Made by a program: the position numbers and the translations under genes. From Bog-473 sp963754445 (GTDB lineage Bacteria; Actinomycetota; Acidimicrobiia; Acidimicrobiales; RAAP-2), in assembly GCA_963754445.1 (NCBI GenBank), contig CAVWFT010000002.1, forward strand, positions 1,798,001 through 1,862,000: a DNA stretch of 64,000 nucleotides, in the 5' to 3' direction. Each line of letters starts with the position of its first letter. The first letter of the stretch is position 1. Below are positions 54,713 to 63,162 of the stretch, one piece after another. The notes under the pieces were generated by a model. That model ran no database searches, had not been told where the DNA came from, and saw nothing but the letters and a program-made list of their open reading frames with translations.

Positions 54713-55633
54713 GTGCGGATCCTCATCACCGGAGCGGACGGTCAGCTCGGCCGCGATCTCCGTGACTGCCTCGAGGGCACGGTGCCCCAAGGCGGGGTGC
54801 GGTGCGCCCTCCTGGGGCCCGAGGGCCCGCGGGACGGCCTGTCCCACGAGGTGCTGGCGACGGACATCCACAACATGAGGGTCGACGACCGCGATGCGGT
54901 GCTGGACACCTTCTTCCGCTTTCGGCCCGAGGTCGTGCTGCACGGCGGTGCCCTGACTGCGGTCGATCTCTGCGAGAGCGAAGTGGACCTGGCCTACGCC
55001 GTCAACGCCCTGGGCACGCGCAACGTGGCGGAGGCGGCCGCCCTGGTCGGGGCGCACCTCCTCTACGTCTCGACCGACTACGTGTTCGACGGGACCTCGG
55101 ACCGGCCCTATCGGGAGTGGGACCGGCCCGATCCGGCGTCGGTCTACGGCGCCTCGAAACTGGCCGGCGAGCGCGAGTGTCGCCCCGGGTCGACCATCGT
55201 GCGGACCAGCTGGGTCAGCGGCGCCCATGGCGCCAACATGGTGGCCACCGCACTCCGTCTGGCCGAGGGCGACGGCGAGTTGCGCTTCGTCGACGACCAG
55301 CACGGGTCGCCCACGTTCACCGCTGACCTGGCCCCCGCCCTGGTGACCCTCGGGCTCGATCACCGGCCCGGCACCTTCCACGTGACCAACAGCGGCGTGA
55401 CCACCTGGTGGGGCTTCGTGCGGGCCGTGCTCGAAATGGTCGGAGCCGATCCCGAGCGGGTGAAGCCCATTTCGACGGCCGAGCTCGATCCGCCGCGGCC
55501 CGCGCCGCGGCCGGCCAACTCGGTGCTCGACAACATGGCACTCCGCCTGGCCGGCCTACCCTCCCTTCCCGATTGGCGCGGCAGCCTGGGCCGCCTGGTG
55601 CCGGTGCTGCAGTCACAGCACGCGTCGACATGA
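54713..55633 (+). CDS. rmlD: dTDP-4-dehydrorhamnose reductase
   Basis: A 306-residue SDR that reduces dTDP-4-keto-rhamnose to dTDP-L-rhamnose with NADPH. Seen: ITGADGQLGRDL, the GALTAVDLCESEVDLAYAVNALGTRNVAEAA helix, VSTDYVFDG, the YGASKLAGE Tyr/Lys pair, RTSWVSG, DDQHGSPTFTADLA and FHVTNSGVTTWWGF. GTG 54713 follows rmlB by 4 nt. Its stop overlaps the UDP-glucose dehydrogenase start (ATGA). RmlC, needed between RmlB and RmlD, is encoded far away at 1783. Confidence 0.95.
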   Translation: MRILITGADGQLGRDLRDCLEGTVPQGGVRCALLGPEGPRDGLSHEVLATDIHNMRVDDRDAVLDTFFRFRPEVVLHGGALTAVDLCESEVDLAYAVNALGTRNVAEAAALVGAHLLYVSTDYVFDGTSDRPYREWDRPDPASVYGASKLAGERECRPGSTIVRTSWVSGAHGANMVATALRLAEGDGELRFVDDQHGSPTFTADLAPALVTLGLDHRPGTFHVTNSGVTTWWGFVRAVLEMVGADPERVKPISTAELDPPRPAPRPANSVLDNMALRLAGLPSLPDWRGSLGRLVPVLQSQHAST

Positions 55634-56943
55634 CCGGACGCGCCACCCGCCACCCGAGAACCGTCGCCGTCATCGGCGCCGGGTATGTCGGCCTGCCCAC
55701 CGCGGCGACCCTGGCTCGGTTCGGCCACACCGTGGTGCTGGCCGAGCGCGACGAGAGCAGGCTGGCGGCCTTGCGCTCCGGGCGCATGCCCATCGTGGAA
55801 ACGGGCCTCGACGAGCTCGTCGCCGAGAGCGTCGACGGCGGGCGGCTGACCTTCACCGCATCGGCCGTCGAGGCCGTGCGGGGGGCGCAGTTCGTCTTCT
55901 TGTGCGTGCCGACTCCCCAGCGTGCCGACGGCTCCGCCGACGTCTCCTACGTCGAGGCGGCAGCCAAGGAGATCGCCGGCCACCTCGAAACCGGCGCCAT
56001 CGTCGTGAACAAGTCGACCGTTCCGGTGGGCTCGGCCAACATGGTCGACCAGATGATCGGGCGCAGCGACGTGCGCGTGGTGTCGAACCCGGAGTTCTTG
56101 CGCGAGGGCTCGGCGGTGCCGGACAGCCTGGCCCCGGACCGCATCGTGGTCGGAGCCGACGACCCGGCCGCCGCGGCCAGCGTGGGTGAGCTCTTCGGCT
56201 CGACCGGGGCCCCGCTCATCGTGACCGACACCACCACGGCCGAGACAATCAAGTACGCCTCCAATGCCTTCTTGGCCACGAAGCTCAGCTTCGTCAACGC
56301 CCTGGCCGGTCTGTGCGAGGAGGTCGGGGCGGACGCCCGCGACGTGCTGCTCGGGCTGGGCTACGACAAGCGGGTCGGTTTCGAGTTCCTGCGCCCGGGT
56401 CCGGGCTGGGGCGGCTCTTGCCTGCCCAAGGACACCCGGGCCCTCCTCCACATCGCCGGTGCCGCCGGTTACGACTTCTCGCTGCTGGCCGGGACCATCG
56501 CCTCCAACGACGAGCAGCTGGCCCGGGTCGTCACCAAGGTGGAACGCGCCGCGGGGGGCTCGCTCGAGGGCGTGACCGTCGCCGCCTGGGGGCTGACGTT
56601 CAAGGCCAACACCGACGACCGCCGCGACTCGCCCAGCCTGCACGTGATCAGGCGCCTGATCGAGCGGGGCGCCCGCGTCCAGGCCTTCGACCCCACCGTG
56701 TCCGAGGAAGACGGGGCGAGCGAGGACCTGCAGGGCCTCGAGTTACGCGCCGACCCCTACGAGGCCGCCGACGGCGCGCGGGTCCTGGTGGTGCTGACCG
56801 AGTGGGATGCCTTCCGCTGGTTGGACTACGCACGCGTGTACTCGTGCATGACGACGCCCTCGATCGTCGACACCCGCAACCTGCTGGACCCGGCCGCCGT
56901 GCGTCGGATCGGGTTCGAGTACAGCGGGATCGGGCGACGGTGA
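55630..56943 (+). CDS. ugd: UDP-glucose 6-dehydrogenase
   Basis: A 437-residue nucleotide-sugar dehydrogenase oxidising UDP-glucose to UDP-glucuronate with two NAD+. N-terminal VAVIGAGYVGLPTAATLARFGH, LCVPTPQ, NKSTVPVGSA, NPEFLREGSAV, and KYASNAFLATKLSFVNALAGLCEE with the catalytic Lys are present; the catalytic Cys is in GPGWGGSCLPKDTRAL. The C-terminal domain carries AWGLTFKANTDDRRDSPS. A GDP-mannose enzyme is less likely because the next gene uses UDP-glucuronate. ATG 55630 overlaps rmlD; its stop overlaps the next GTG. Confidence 0.93.
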   Translation: MTGRATRHPRTVAVIGAGYVGLPTAATLARFGHTVVLAERDESRLAALRSGRMPIVETGLDELVAESVDGGRLTFTASAVEAVRGAQFVFLCVPTPQRADGSADVSYVEAAAKEIAGHLETGAIVVNKSTVPVGSANMVDQMIGRSDVRVVSNPEFLREGSAVPDSLAPDRIVVGADDPAAAASVGELFGSTGAPLIVTDTTTAETIKYASNAFLATKLSFVNALAGLCEEVGADARDVLLGLGYDKRVGFEFLRPGPGWGGSCLPKDTRALLHIAGAAGYDFSLLAGTIASNDEQLARVVTKVERAAGGSLEGVTVAAWGLTFKANTDDRRDSPSLHVIRRLIERGARVQAFDPTVSEEDGASEDLQGLELRADPYEAADGARVLVVLTEWDAFRWLDYARVYSCMTTPSIVDTRNLLDPAAVRRIGFEYSGIGRR

Positions 56944-57884
56944 GCCGGGTCGTCGTCGCCGGGGGCGCCGGCTTCCTCGGTTCGCACCTCTGCGATCGCC
57001 TGATCGAACGAGGGGACAGCGTCGTCTGTCTCGACGACCTCTCCACCGGCTCAAAGGAGAACGTGGCCCATCTGCAGGGTCATGAGCATTTTCGCCTTCT
57101 CGTCGAGGACGTGAGCGAACGGGTCGAGCTCGACGACGACGACCCCGTCGACGCCGTGTGCAACCTGGCCTCGCCCGCCTCTCCGCCGGCGTATCTGGCC
57201 CGACCGCTGGACACCCTGGCCGTGGGCAGCGAAGGCACTCGACGATTGCTCGAGTTGGCCCGACGCCATGACGCCCGCTTCCTCATGGCCAGCACCAGCG
57301 AGATCTACGGCGACCCGCTCGTCCATCCCCAGGTCGAGGGCTACCGGGGCAACGTGGACCCGACGGGCCCGCGCAGCGTGTACGACGAGGCCAAGCGCTT
57401 CGCCGAAAGCCTCACCATGGCCATGCACCGCACCCACGGGGTGCGCGTGGCCATCGTCCGCATCTTCAACACCTACGGTCCGCGCCTCGCCGCGGGTGAC
57501 GGGCGCGTCGTGTCGAACTTCGTCGTCCAGGCCCTCCGGGGCGAGCCGCTCACCGTCTACGGGGATGGCACCCAGACCCGCAGCCTCTGCTACGTCGACG
57601 ACGAGGTGCGGGGACTGCTCGCGTTGGTCGACTCGTCGCTCACCGGGCCGGTGAACATCGGGAACCCCGACGAGCGCACGGTGCTCGAGTTGGCGCAGCT
57701 GATCATCGAGCTCACCGGTTCGTCCTCGCCGATCGTCTTCGAGCCGCTTCCGGTCGACGACCCCACGCGGCGCTGTCCGGACATCTCGCTCGCACGATCG
57801 GCGCTGGGGTGGGAGCCCGAGATCGAGCTACGGGCGGGGCTCACCCGCACCATCGAATGGTTTGCCAAGGAGGCCGGCGCATGA
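56940..57884 (+). CDS. UDP-glucuronate decarboxylase-like (UDP-xylose synthase) SDR
   Basis: A 314-residue extended SDR. GGAGFLGSHLCDRL binds NAD+; NLASPASPPAYLARPLDTL, STSEIYGDPLVHPQVEGYRGNV, GPRSVYDEAKRFAESL and GDGTQTRSLCYVDDEVRG are hallmark segments of UDP-glucuronate decarboxylase (UXS), including the catalytic Tyr/Lys pair and Glu in TSEIYG. The product would be UDP-xylose. Position directly after UDP-glucose dehydrogenase (GTGA overlap) supports this order of reactions. Next gene overlaps again (ATGA). Confidence 0.9.
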   Translation: MSRVVVAGGAGFLGSHLCDRLIERGDSVVCLDDLSTGSKENVAHLQGHEHFRLLVEDVSERVELDDDDPVDAVCNLASPASPPAYLARPLDTLAVGSEGTRRLLELARRHDARFLMASTSEIYGDPLVHPQVEGYRGNVDPTGPRSVYDEAKRFAESLTMAMHRTHGVRVAIVRIFNTYGPRLAAGDGRVVSNFVVQALRGEPLTVYGDGTQTRSLCYVDDEVRGLLALVDSSLTGPVNIGNPDERTVLELAQLIIELTGSSSPIVFEPLPVDDPTRRCPDISLARSALGWEPEIELRAGLTRTIEWFAKEAGA

Positions 57885-58621
57885 CAGACATCGGGTTGGA
57901 CGAACTGCCCCCGCCGCGGACGTATCACACGCTGAGCGTGATCACACCGGTCTTCAACGAACGCACGACGGTGGCCGAGGTCATCCGGCGCATGCGTGCG
58001 GTCGAGCTACCCGGTTCCCTCGTCCTGCAGATCATCGTGGTCGACGACGGGTCGAGCGACGGCTCGGACAAGGTGCTCGACGCGCTGGAGGACTCGACGG
58101 TGCACGTCATCCATCACCGGGTCAACCAGGGCAAGGGGGCGGCCATCCGGACGGGACTGGCCGAGGCCCGGGGCGACCTCCTCCTGATCCAAGATGCCGA
58201 CCTCGAGTACGACCCCGAGGACTGGCCCCGCCTGCTCGATCCCATCCTGCGCGGCAAGGCGCGTGTCGTGTACGGCAGCCGGTTCAGCGGCGAGCACAAG
58301 AACATGCTCCCGTTGCACTGGGTCGGCAACCGGGCCCTGTCGCTCGTGACCAACATCCTCTACCGCTCGACCCTCTCGGACATGGAGACGTGTTACAAGC
58401 TCTTCGACGCCGACGTGATCAAGGGGCTCACCGTGGTGTCGGACCGGTTCGACTTCGAGCCCGAGATCACGGCCAAGGTCCTCCGCCGGGGCTACCGGAT
58501 CTACGAGGTCCCCATCTCCTACGCCGGGCGCGAGGTGGACGAGGGGAAGAAGATCACCTGGCGCGACGGATTCGGCGCGCTCAAGGCTCTGATCAAGTTC
58601 CGCTTCACCCGGGAGTTCTGA
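57881..58621 (+). CDS. GT2 family polyprenyl-phosphate glycosyltransferase (DPM/DPG-like)
   Basis: A 246-residue GT-A glycosyltransferase without membrane segments. SVITPVFNERTTV, IIVVDDGSSDGSDKVL, NQGKGAAIRTGLAEARGD and the metal-binding QDADLEYDPEDW are typical of dolichyl/polyprenyl-phosphate mannosyl- or glucosyltransferases; the conserved YGSRFSG and ETCYKLFDADVIKGL follow. It makes a lipid-linked sugar that GT-C enzymes can use, and two GT-C-like proteins are in the window. It overlaps the UXS-like gene, completing a string of coupled genes. Confidence 0.92.
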   Translation: MTDIGLDELPPPRTYHTLSVITPVFNERTTVAEVIRRMRAVELPGSLVLQIIVVDDGSSDGSDKVLDALEDSTVHVIHHRVNQGKGAAIRTGLAEARGDLLLIQDADLEYDPEDWPRLLDPILRGKARVVYGSRFSGEHKNMLPLHWVGNRALSLVTNILYRSTLSDMETCYKLFDADVIKGLTVVSDRFDFEPEITAKVLRRGYRIYEVPISYAGREVDEGKKITWRDGFGALKALIKFRFTREF

Positions 58622-58628
58622 GGGCCTG

Positions 58629-59504
58629 TTGGGCGGCCCCATCGGCGCCATCGTGGTCGACCACGATGCCGGCCCACTGCTCGACGGCTGCGTGCGCTCG
58701 CTCCTCGGCGACGGCGCGGCACCGGTGGTGGTGGTCGAGAACGGCGCCCCGGGGAGCGTCGACCGTGCGCTGGGGGATCTGGTGGGCGATCCCACCCAGC
58801 CCGTGCGGGTGGTCCGGCCCGGCCGCAATCTCGGCTTCGGCGCCGGGGTCAACCGCGGCCTCGCCGTGCTGGCCGGTGAGGCGTCGGCGCCGTCCTGGGT
58901 CGTCGTCTCCAACCCCGACGTGGTGGTGCATCCCGGGGCGGTCACCGCGCTGCGCGACGCCCTCGAGGCGCACCCGACCTGGGCCGTGGTCGGGCCCCGC
59001 ATCTTCGGCGACACCGGCGAGGTGTACCCATCGGTCCGGAGCTTCCCGAGCCTGGTCGACGCGGCCGGCCACGCGCTGCTGGCCCAGTTCAAACCGGACA
59101 ATCCCTACACCCGGCGCTACAACCCCGGGACGCCCGAGGGTGACGTGGTGCAGCCGGCCGGGTGGGTGTCGGGTTCCTGCTTCATGGCCCGGCGCGGGGC
59201 GCTCGAGGAGCTGGGCGGATTCGACGAGGCCTACTTCATGTACAACGAGGACATGGACCTGTGCTGGCGCGCCCACCAGGCGGGCTGGGGCGTCGGTTTC
59301 GCCGGGACGTCCGAAGTCACCCACGTGCAGGGCGTGAGCACGGCTCGCCACCCCTACCGGATGCTGGCCGCACATCATCGCTCCGCATTGCGCTTCACCA
59401 TGCGCACCACGTCGGGCTGGCGCCGCCTCGCCCTCCCGCTGGCCGCCGTCGTCCTGGGCCTGCGTCTGGCCCTGGCCACGCTGCGTCAGGCCGTCTCGCA
59501 CTAA
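58629..59504 (+). CDS. GT2 family glycosyltransferase, rhamnosyltransferase-like
   Basis: A 291-residue glycosyltransferase. It has an N-terminal nucleotide-binding strand GAIVVDHDAG, VVVVENGAPGS, RNLGFGAGVNRGL, the metal motif SNPDVVVHPGA, GWVSGSCFMARRGALEELGGFDEAYFMYNEDMDLCWRAHQAGW and VTHVQGVSTARHPY; the last two are typical of the WbbL/rhamnosyltransferase-type GT2 group. A C-terminal hydrophobic stretch (LALPLAAVVLGLRLALATL) may attach it to the membrane. dTDP-rhamnose is made by the genes before it, so rhamnose transfer is a reasonable guess. TTG 58629 starts 7 nt after the previous stop. Confidence 0.88.
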   Translation: MGGPIGAIVVDHDAGPLLDGCVRSLLGDGAAPVVVVENGAPGSVDRALGDLVGDPTQPVRVVRPGRNLGFGAGVNRGLAVLAGEASAPSWVVVSNPDVVVHPGAVTALRDALEAHPTWAVVGPRIFGDTGEVYPSVRSFPSLVDAAGHALLAQFKPDNPYTRRYNPGTPEGDVVQPAGWVSGSCFMARRGALEELGGFDEAYFMYNEDMDLCWRAHQAGWGVGFAGTSEVTHVQGVSTARHPYRMLAAHHRSALRFTMRTTSGWRRLALPLAAVVLGLRLALATLRQAVSH

Positions 59505-59507
59505 CCC

Positions 59508-60560
59508 GTGGGGCAGAACCGACGTTGGTTGCTCGCCGGCATGGGCGCCATCGCGCTGGCCGTGTTGGCCCTGGTTCTGGCCGCCGCCTTCAGCGGACCG
59601 ACCAAGCCGTCGGTGCGCGTCGAGCCCGAGGTCACCTTCGCCCTGCCGCGGGGATCCACCTGTGCGGGCGAGACGACATCGACCGGCGGGGTCACCGCCC
59701 TGCCCCTCACGGTCAGCACCGTCGCCGGACAGACGGCGGAGGCGGTCAACGTCTGCCTCGGGGGCCACGGGCCCTTCCCCTTCGTCCTCGACTCCGGCGC
59801 CGGGCAGTCGACCATCGACGCCCATCTGGCCAAGCGACTGCACCTCGCCTCGGCCGGCGAACCGAACGTCTTCGCCGGGGTCGGCTGCACGGGCACCGCA
59901 CGGCCGGTCGACTCCGGCGCCTGGTCGGTCGAGGGTCTTGCCCTCGAGCCGCAGCAGATGACGGCGGCCACGCTGCCCCAGATGGGGGGCCGGGGCGAGC
60001 CCATGGGCCTCTTGGGTTCGGACGTCCTGGCTCGATTCGGCGCCGTGCGGATCGACTTCGCCGCCCGGTCGCTCGTCCTCCCCGGCCCCGAGGGCGCGCC
60101 GCTCGGCGAGACCTCGAACTTCACCGGGCCCCGGGGCACGCCCCCGGCGTCGTTGACGTCCGCGGGCGGCACCACGGTGCCGCTCACCGTCTCGCCGGTC
60201 ACGGGCGACGTGTCGCTCAGCGTCGACGTCCGCTTCGGCGCAGGAGCCCGCCGGAGCTTCGTCGTCGACACCGGCTCCTCGCAGAGCGTCGTGGCCTCCT
60301 CGGTGGCGAGAGCGGAGTCACTCCGCAGCACCGAGTTGGCCCAGCGCCAGGCCACGGTGTGCTCGGTGATCACCGTCCCGCTCGTGCACAGCGGCGACTG
60401 GTCGCTCCCCGGCGTGGTCCTCCGCCCCCAGCTGCTCGGCGACACCGACTTCGGCGCCATCGCCTCGGGCGGGCTCGACGGACTCCTCGGCTCGGACCAA
60501 CTGCTGCGGCACGGCTGGGTCGTCCTCGACTACAGCGGCGGCCTCATGGTGTTGGGCTGA
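59508..60560 (+). CDS. Membrane-anchored protein with two retropepsin-like aspartyl protease domains
   Basis: A 350-residue envelope protein. Residues 7-28 form a membrane anchor. Two similar halves follow. The first has VLDSGAGQSTID with Asp95 and later MGLLGSDVLARFG; the second has VVDTGSSQSVV with Asp254 and DGLLGSDQLLRHG. Asp-Ser/Thr-Gly plus a later hydrophobic-hydrophobic-Gly are the two elements of each pepsin/retropepsin lobe. The single chain might fold as a bilobal or self-dimerising aspartic protease outside the membrane. Four Cys could form disulphides. GTG 59508 lies 3 nt after the GT2 gene, so it belongs to the polysaccharide operon. Proteolytic activity is unproven. Confidence 0.75.
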   Translation: MGQNRRWLLAGMGAIALAVLALVLAAAFSGPTKPSVRVEPEVTFALPRGSTCAGETTSTGGVTALPLTVSTVAGQTAEAVNVCLGGHGPFPFVLDSGAGQSTIDAHLAKRLHLASAGEPNVFAGVGCTGTARPVDSGAWSVEGLALEPQQMTAATLPQMGGRGEPMGLLGSDVLARFGAVRIDFAARSLVLPGPEGAPLGETSNFTGPRGTPPASLTSAGGTTVPLTVSPVTGDVSLSVDVRFGAGARRSFVVDTGSSQSVVASSVARAESLRSTELAQRQATVCSVITVPLVHSGDWSLPGVVLRPQLLGDTDFGAIASGGLDGLLGSDQLLRHGWVVLDYSGGLMVLG

Positions 60561-60576
60561 GCCGACCGGGCTGCGG

Positions 60577-61125
60577 TCAGCGGACGACGCGGTAGCGCAG
60601 CGCGGTGACCGATCCCTCGCGTGCGGACTCCGTCAGACTGAGGGCGATCGGATCCAGCGCCGGGGAGCGATGCAGCGGCACCCCGGCGCCGAGCAGCACC
60701 GGCAGCAGGTGCACCACGATCTCGTCGATCAATCCGGCGCTCAGGCATTGTGCGGTCACGTCCGTGCCCAGGACCTCGAGGTTCTTCCCGCCTGCTGCGG
60801 CCAATGCCGTGGCCACGGCGCGGCGCACATCGCCGGAGAGGAACATGACGTCGGGGTCGTCCTCGCTGTTGCGCGGTCGATGGGTCAGGACGAACTGGGG
60901 TCCCGTCCAGGCCCCGCCGTACGCAGCGCTCGTCTCGGGCCGCGTGGCCTGCCGACCGACGTCGTAGGTGTGCCGGCCGCTCAGCATGGCGCCGGTGTCG
61001 CGCATGACCGCCTGGGCCAGGCCCGGCGCGGGATGCTCGAAGATCCAGTCCATCTCGTGTTTCGGGCCGGCCACGAACCCGTCGAGGGAGACGGAGCGGT
61101 GCACGACCACACTGCCCACGTTCAT
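60577..61125 (-). CDS. RibD C-terminal/dihydrofolate reductase-fold protein
   Basis: A 182-residue reductase-fold protein. VHRSVSLDGFVAGPKHEMDW at the N-terminus, MLSGRHTYDVG, FVLTHRPR, KNLEVLGTDVTAQCLSAGLIDEIVVHLLPVLLGAGVPL and a C-terminal RYRVVR fit the RibD_C/YwjB-like dihydrofolate-reductase-related group. These bind NADPH, but the physiological substrate of stand-alone members is mostly unknown. ATG 61125 overlaps the stop of the SDR gene (ATGA). It ends 16 nt from the convergent protease-like gene. Confidence 0.88.
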   Translation of the reverse strand: MNVGSVVVHRSVSLDGFVAGPKHEMDWIFEHPAPGLAQAVMRDTGAMLSGRHTYDVGRQATRPETSAAYGGAWTGPQFVLTHRPRNSEDDPDVMFLSGDVRRAVATALAAAGGKNLEVLGTDVTAQCLSAGLIDEIVVHLLPVLLGAGVPLHRSPALDPIALSLTESAREGSVTALRYRVVR

Positions 61126-61940
61126 TCGGGTCCCGAAAGACCCAGCATGTCGGTCACGCCGTGGTCGCGGCCGGCTGTATATCCGCCGTCGACGGGGAGG
61201 GCGTGCCCGGTCACGAAGGAGGCGTCGTCGGAGAGCAGGAAGGTGGCCGCCGAGGCGATCTCTTCAGCCCGGCCCAGTCGACGGCCCAGCTTGTGCTCGT
61301 GCTCGATGTCGGCCCGCGTCGCCTCCATGCCCGGCCCGAAGACCGACGCCAGCATCGGCGTGTCGATGAAGCCGGGACAGATGGCGTTGACCCTGATGCC
61401 GCGACCCGCGTAGTCGATGGCCATGTTCTTGGTCAGGATCACCACGCCACCCTTGGACGCGCTGTACGCGCTCCCGCCGGCCGTGCCCTCGAGGCCCTCG
61501 ATGCTGGCCACGGTGACGACCGAGCCACGCTGGCCGTCGGCCCGGGGCGGCTGGGTCAGCATCTGGGCCAGCACGTGCTTGGCCATCAGGAACGTCCCGG
61601 TCAGGTTCACTCGGATCACGCGGTCCCATTCGGAAGTCGCCAGCAGGTGCACCGGCCCGCCGCCCGCCACGCCCGCCGCGTGGACCAGCCCCTCGACCGT
61701 GCCGCCGAAGGCGACCGCGTGCTGCACCAGCGCCGCCACCGCGTCCTCGTCGGTCACGTCGGTGGCGGCGACGCTCCACCGGCCGGCCTGCTCGGCGCCG
61801 GCTGCGATGTCCGCCGCAGGCGGGGTCAGGTCGGCGCCCACCACCCGGGCCCCCTCGGCCAACAGGCGGGCCGCCGTGGCGCGTCCGATGCCCGAGGCCG
61901 CTCCCGTGACGATGTAGGTCCGCCCCTCCAGTCCACGCAT
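61122..61940 (-). CDS. Short-chain dehydrogenase/reductase
   Basis: A 272-residue classical SDR. The cofactor motif TGAASGIGRATAARL is at residues ~12-26, LVHAAGVAGGG corresponds to the NNAG-like motif, catalytic Ser is in VVTVASIEGLEG, and the Tyr/Lys pair in AYSASKGGVVILT; PGFIDTPM and a C-terminal GHALPVDGGYTAG complete the pattern. The residues after the second strand (GADLT) include Asp, favouring NAD(H). Substrate unknown; steroid, sugar alcohol or 3-hydroxyacyl are possible. ATG 61940 fits the N-terminus. It is divergent from the LLM flavoprotein gene across a possible TetR-type operator. Confidence 0.9.
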   Translation of the reverse strand: MRGLEGRTYIVTGAASGIGRATAARLLAEGARVVGADLTPPAADIAAGAEQAGRWSVAATDVTDEDAVAALVQHAVAFGGTVEGLVHAAGVAGGGPVHLLATSEWDRVIRVNLTGTFLMAKHVLAQMLTQPPRADGQRGSVVTVASIEGLEGTAGGSAYSASKGGVVILTKNMAIDYAGRGIRVNAICPGFIDTPMLASVFGPGMEATRADIEHEHKLGRRLGRAEEIASAATFLLSDDASFVTGHALPVDGGYTAGRDHGVTDMLGLSGPE

Positions 61941-61984
61941 GGCACCTCCGCGATTGGTTGCGCCCGGGGGAGCCGGGCTGATAG

Positions 61985-61998
61985 TGACACCTGTTCTA
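61985..61998. promoter_or_regulatory. KstR-like semi-palindrome between SDR and LLM genes
   Basis: TGACACCTGTTCTA lies mid-way between the divergent SDR and LLM genes. It matches the palindrome TNNAACNNGTTNNA known for the TetR-family regulator KstR with one mismatch. A lipid- or steroid-responsive TetR repressor is an attractive guess for such flanking oxidoreductases, but no regulator gene is nearby. Confidence 0.3.
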
Positions 61999-62043
61999 GC
62001 CCGGGCCGTCCCCGGGACGGTGAGCAAAGGGGAGGCCTGCGCC

Positions 62044-63150
62044 ATGAAATTCGCCCTGTTCTACGAGATCCCGGTGCCCCGGCCCTGGGAGGAGGACAGC
62101 GAGCTGATCGCCTACCAGAACACGCTCGAGCAGGCGATCGCCGGCGACCGCTTCGGCTGGCACGCCTTCTGGACCGTCGAGCACCACTTCCTGCAGGAGT
62201 ACTCGCACTGCTCGAATCCCGAAGTGCTCTACGGCGCCATCGCCTCGCGCACCGAACGCATCCGGCTCGGCTACGGCGTGCGGCTGATGCCCAAGCCCTA
62301 CAACCACCCGGTCCGGACCGCCGAGTCGGCGGCCGTGCTCGACCTGATCTCGAAGGGCCGGGTCGACCTGGGCACCGGGCGCTCGGCCACCCGGGCCGAG
62401 ATGGAGGGCTTCGGGGTCAATCCGGCCGAGAGCCGCCGCATGTGGCAAGAGGCGATCGAGCACGTGGTGGGGTGCTGGACGAACGAGGAGTACGAATTCG
62501 CCGGCGAGCACTGGCAGATGCCCCGGCGCCGGGTCCAGCCCAAGCCCTGGCAGAAGCCGCACCCGCCCATCTGGGGGGCCACCACGAGCGACGAGGGCCA
62601 CGCCCAGGTGGGCGAGCTCGGCCTCGGCCTCTGCTCTTTCGCCGTCGGCCTGCCGCCGTCGGAGGTGCAGCGCAAGATCGACATCTACCGGGCCGCCGTC
62701 GAGCGTTGCACCAAGCCCATCGGCGCCTTCGTGCACAATCGAGCGGCGACGTTCACCATGGCCATCTGCGGACCCGACCGCGACAAGGCGATCAGCGAGG
62801 CCCGCGAGTCCTTCGAGTGGTACCCCAAGACGGGGGCGCGCCAGATCGCCACGCTGACCGACTGGATGGCGGAACGCAACGAGGAGCTCGGCTCGTACGC
62901 CTACGCGGCCGACATGAAGAAGACCGACGACGAGGGCACGCTCGATCTGCTCTCTCTCGAGTACCTCGTCGATGCCAATGCGTGCGTCCTGGGCACGCCC
63001 GACGAGTGCCTCGAGGCGTGCCGGGCCTACGAGGCGGCCGGCGTCGATCTCCTGCTGTGCCTGGTCAACCCCTACAAGGTCTCGCACGAATCGGTGATGC
63101 AGACCATCGAGCTGATGGGCACGGAGGTCATCCCCGCCTTCGCCGACTGA
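62044..63150 (+). CDS. LLM class flavin-dependent oxidoreductase
   Basis: A 368-residue luciferase-like TIM-barrel flavoprotein (FMN or F420). Starts MKFALFYEIPVPRPW; further AFWTVEHHFLQEYSHCSNPEVLYGAIASRTERIRLGYGVRLMPKPYNHPVRTAESAAVLDLISKGRVDLGTGRS is the usual LLM core, here cited as several consecutive motifs: EHHF, SNPE, LGYGV, HPVR and GTGRS. The C-terminal half holds NRAATFTMAICG and VLGTPDECLEACRAYEAAGVD. Such enzymes are monooxygenases or F420-dependent reductases; cofactor cannot be told. ATG 62044 follows AGGGGAGG by several nt. Divergent from the SDR. Confidence 0.9.
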   Translation: MKFALFYEIPVPRPWEEDSELIAYQNTLEQAIAGDRFGWHAFWTVEHHFLQEYSHCSNPEVLYGAIASRTERIRLGYGVRLMPKPYNHPVRTAESAAVLDLISKGRVDLGTGRSATRAEMEGFGVNPAESRRMWQEAIEHVVGCWTNEEYEFAGEHWQMPRRRVQPKPWQKPHPPIWGATTSDEGHAQVGELGLGLCSFAVGLPPSEVQRKIDIYRAAVERCTKPIGAFVHNRAATFTMAICGPDRDKAISEARESFEWYPKTGARQIATLTDWMAERNEELGSYAYAADMKKTDDEGTLDLLSLEYLVDANACVLGTPDECLEACRAYEAAGVDLLLCLVNPYKVSHESVMQTIELMGTEVIPAFAD

Positions 63151-63162
63151 GCGGCCCGGGGA

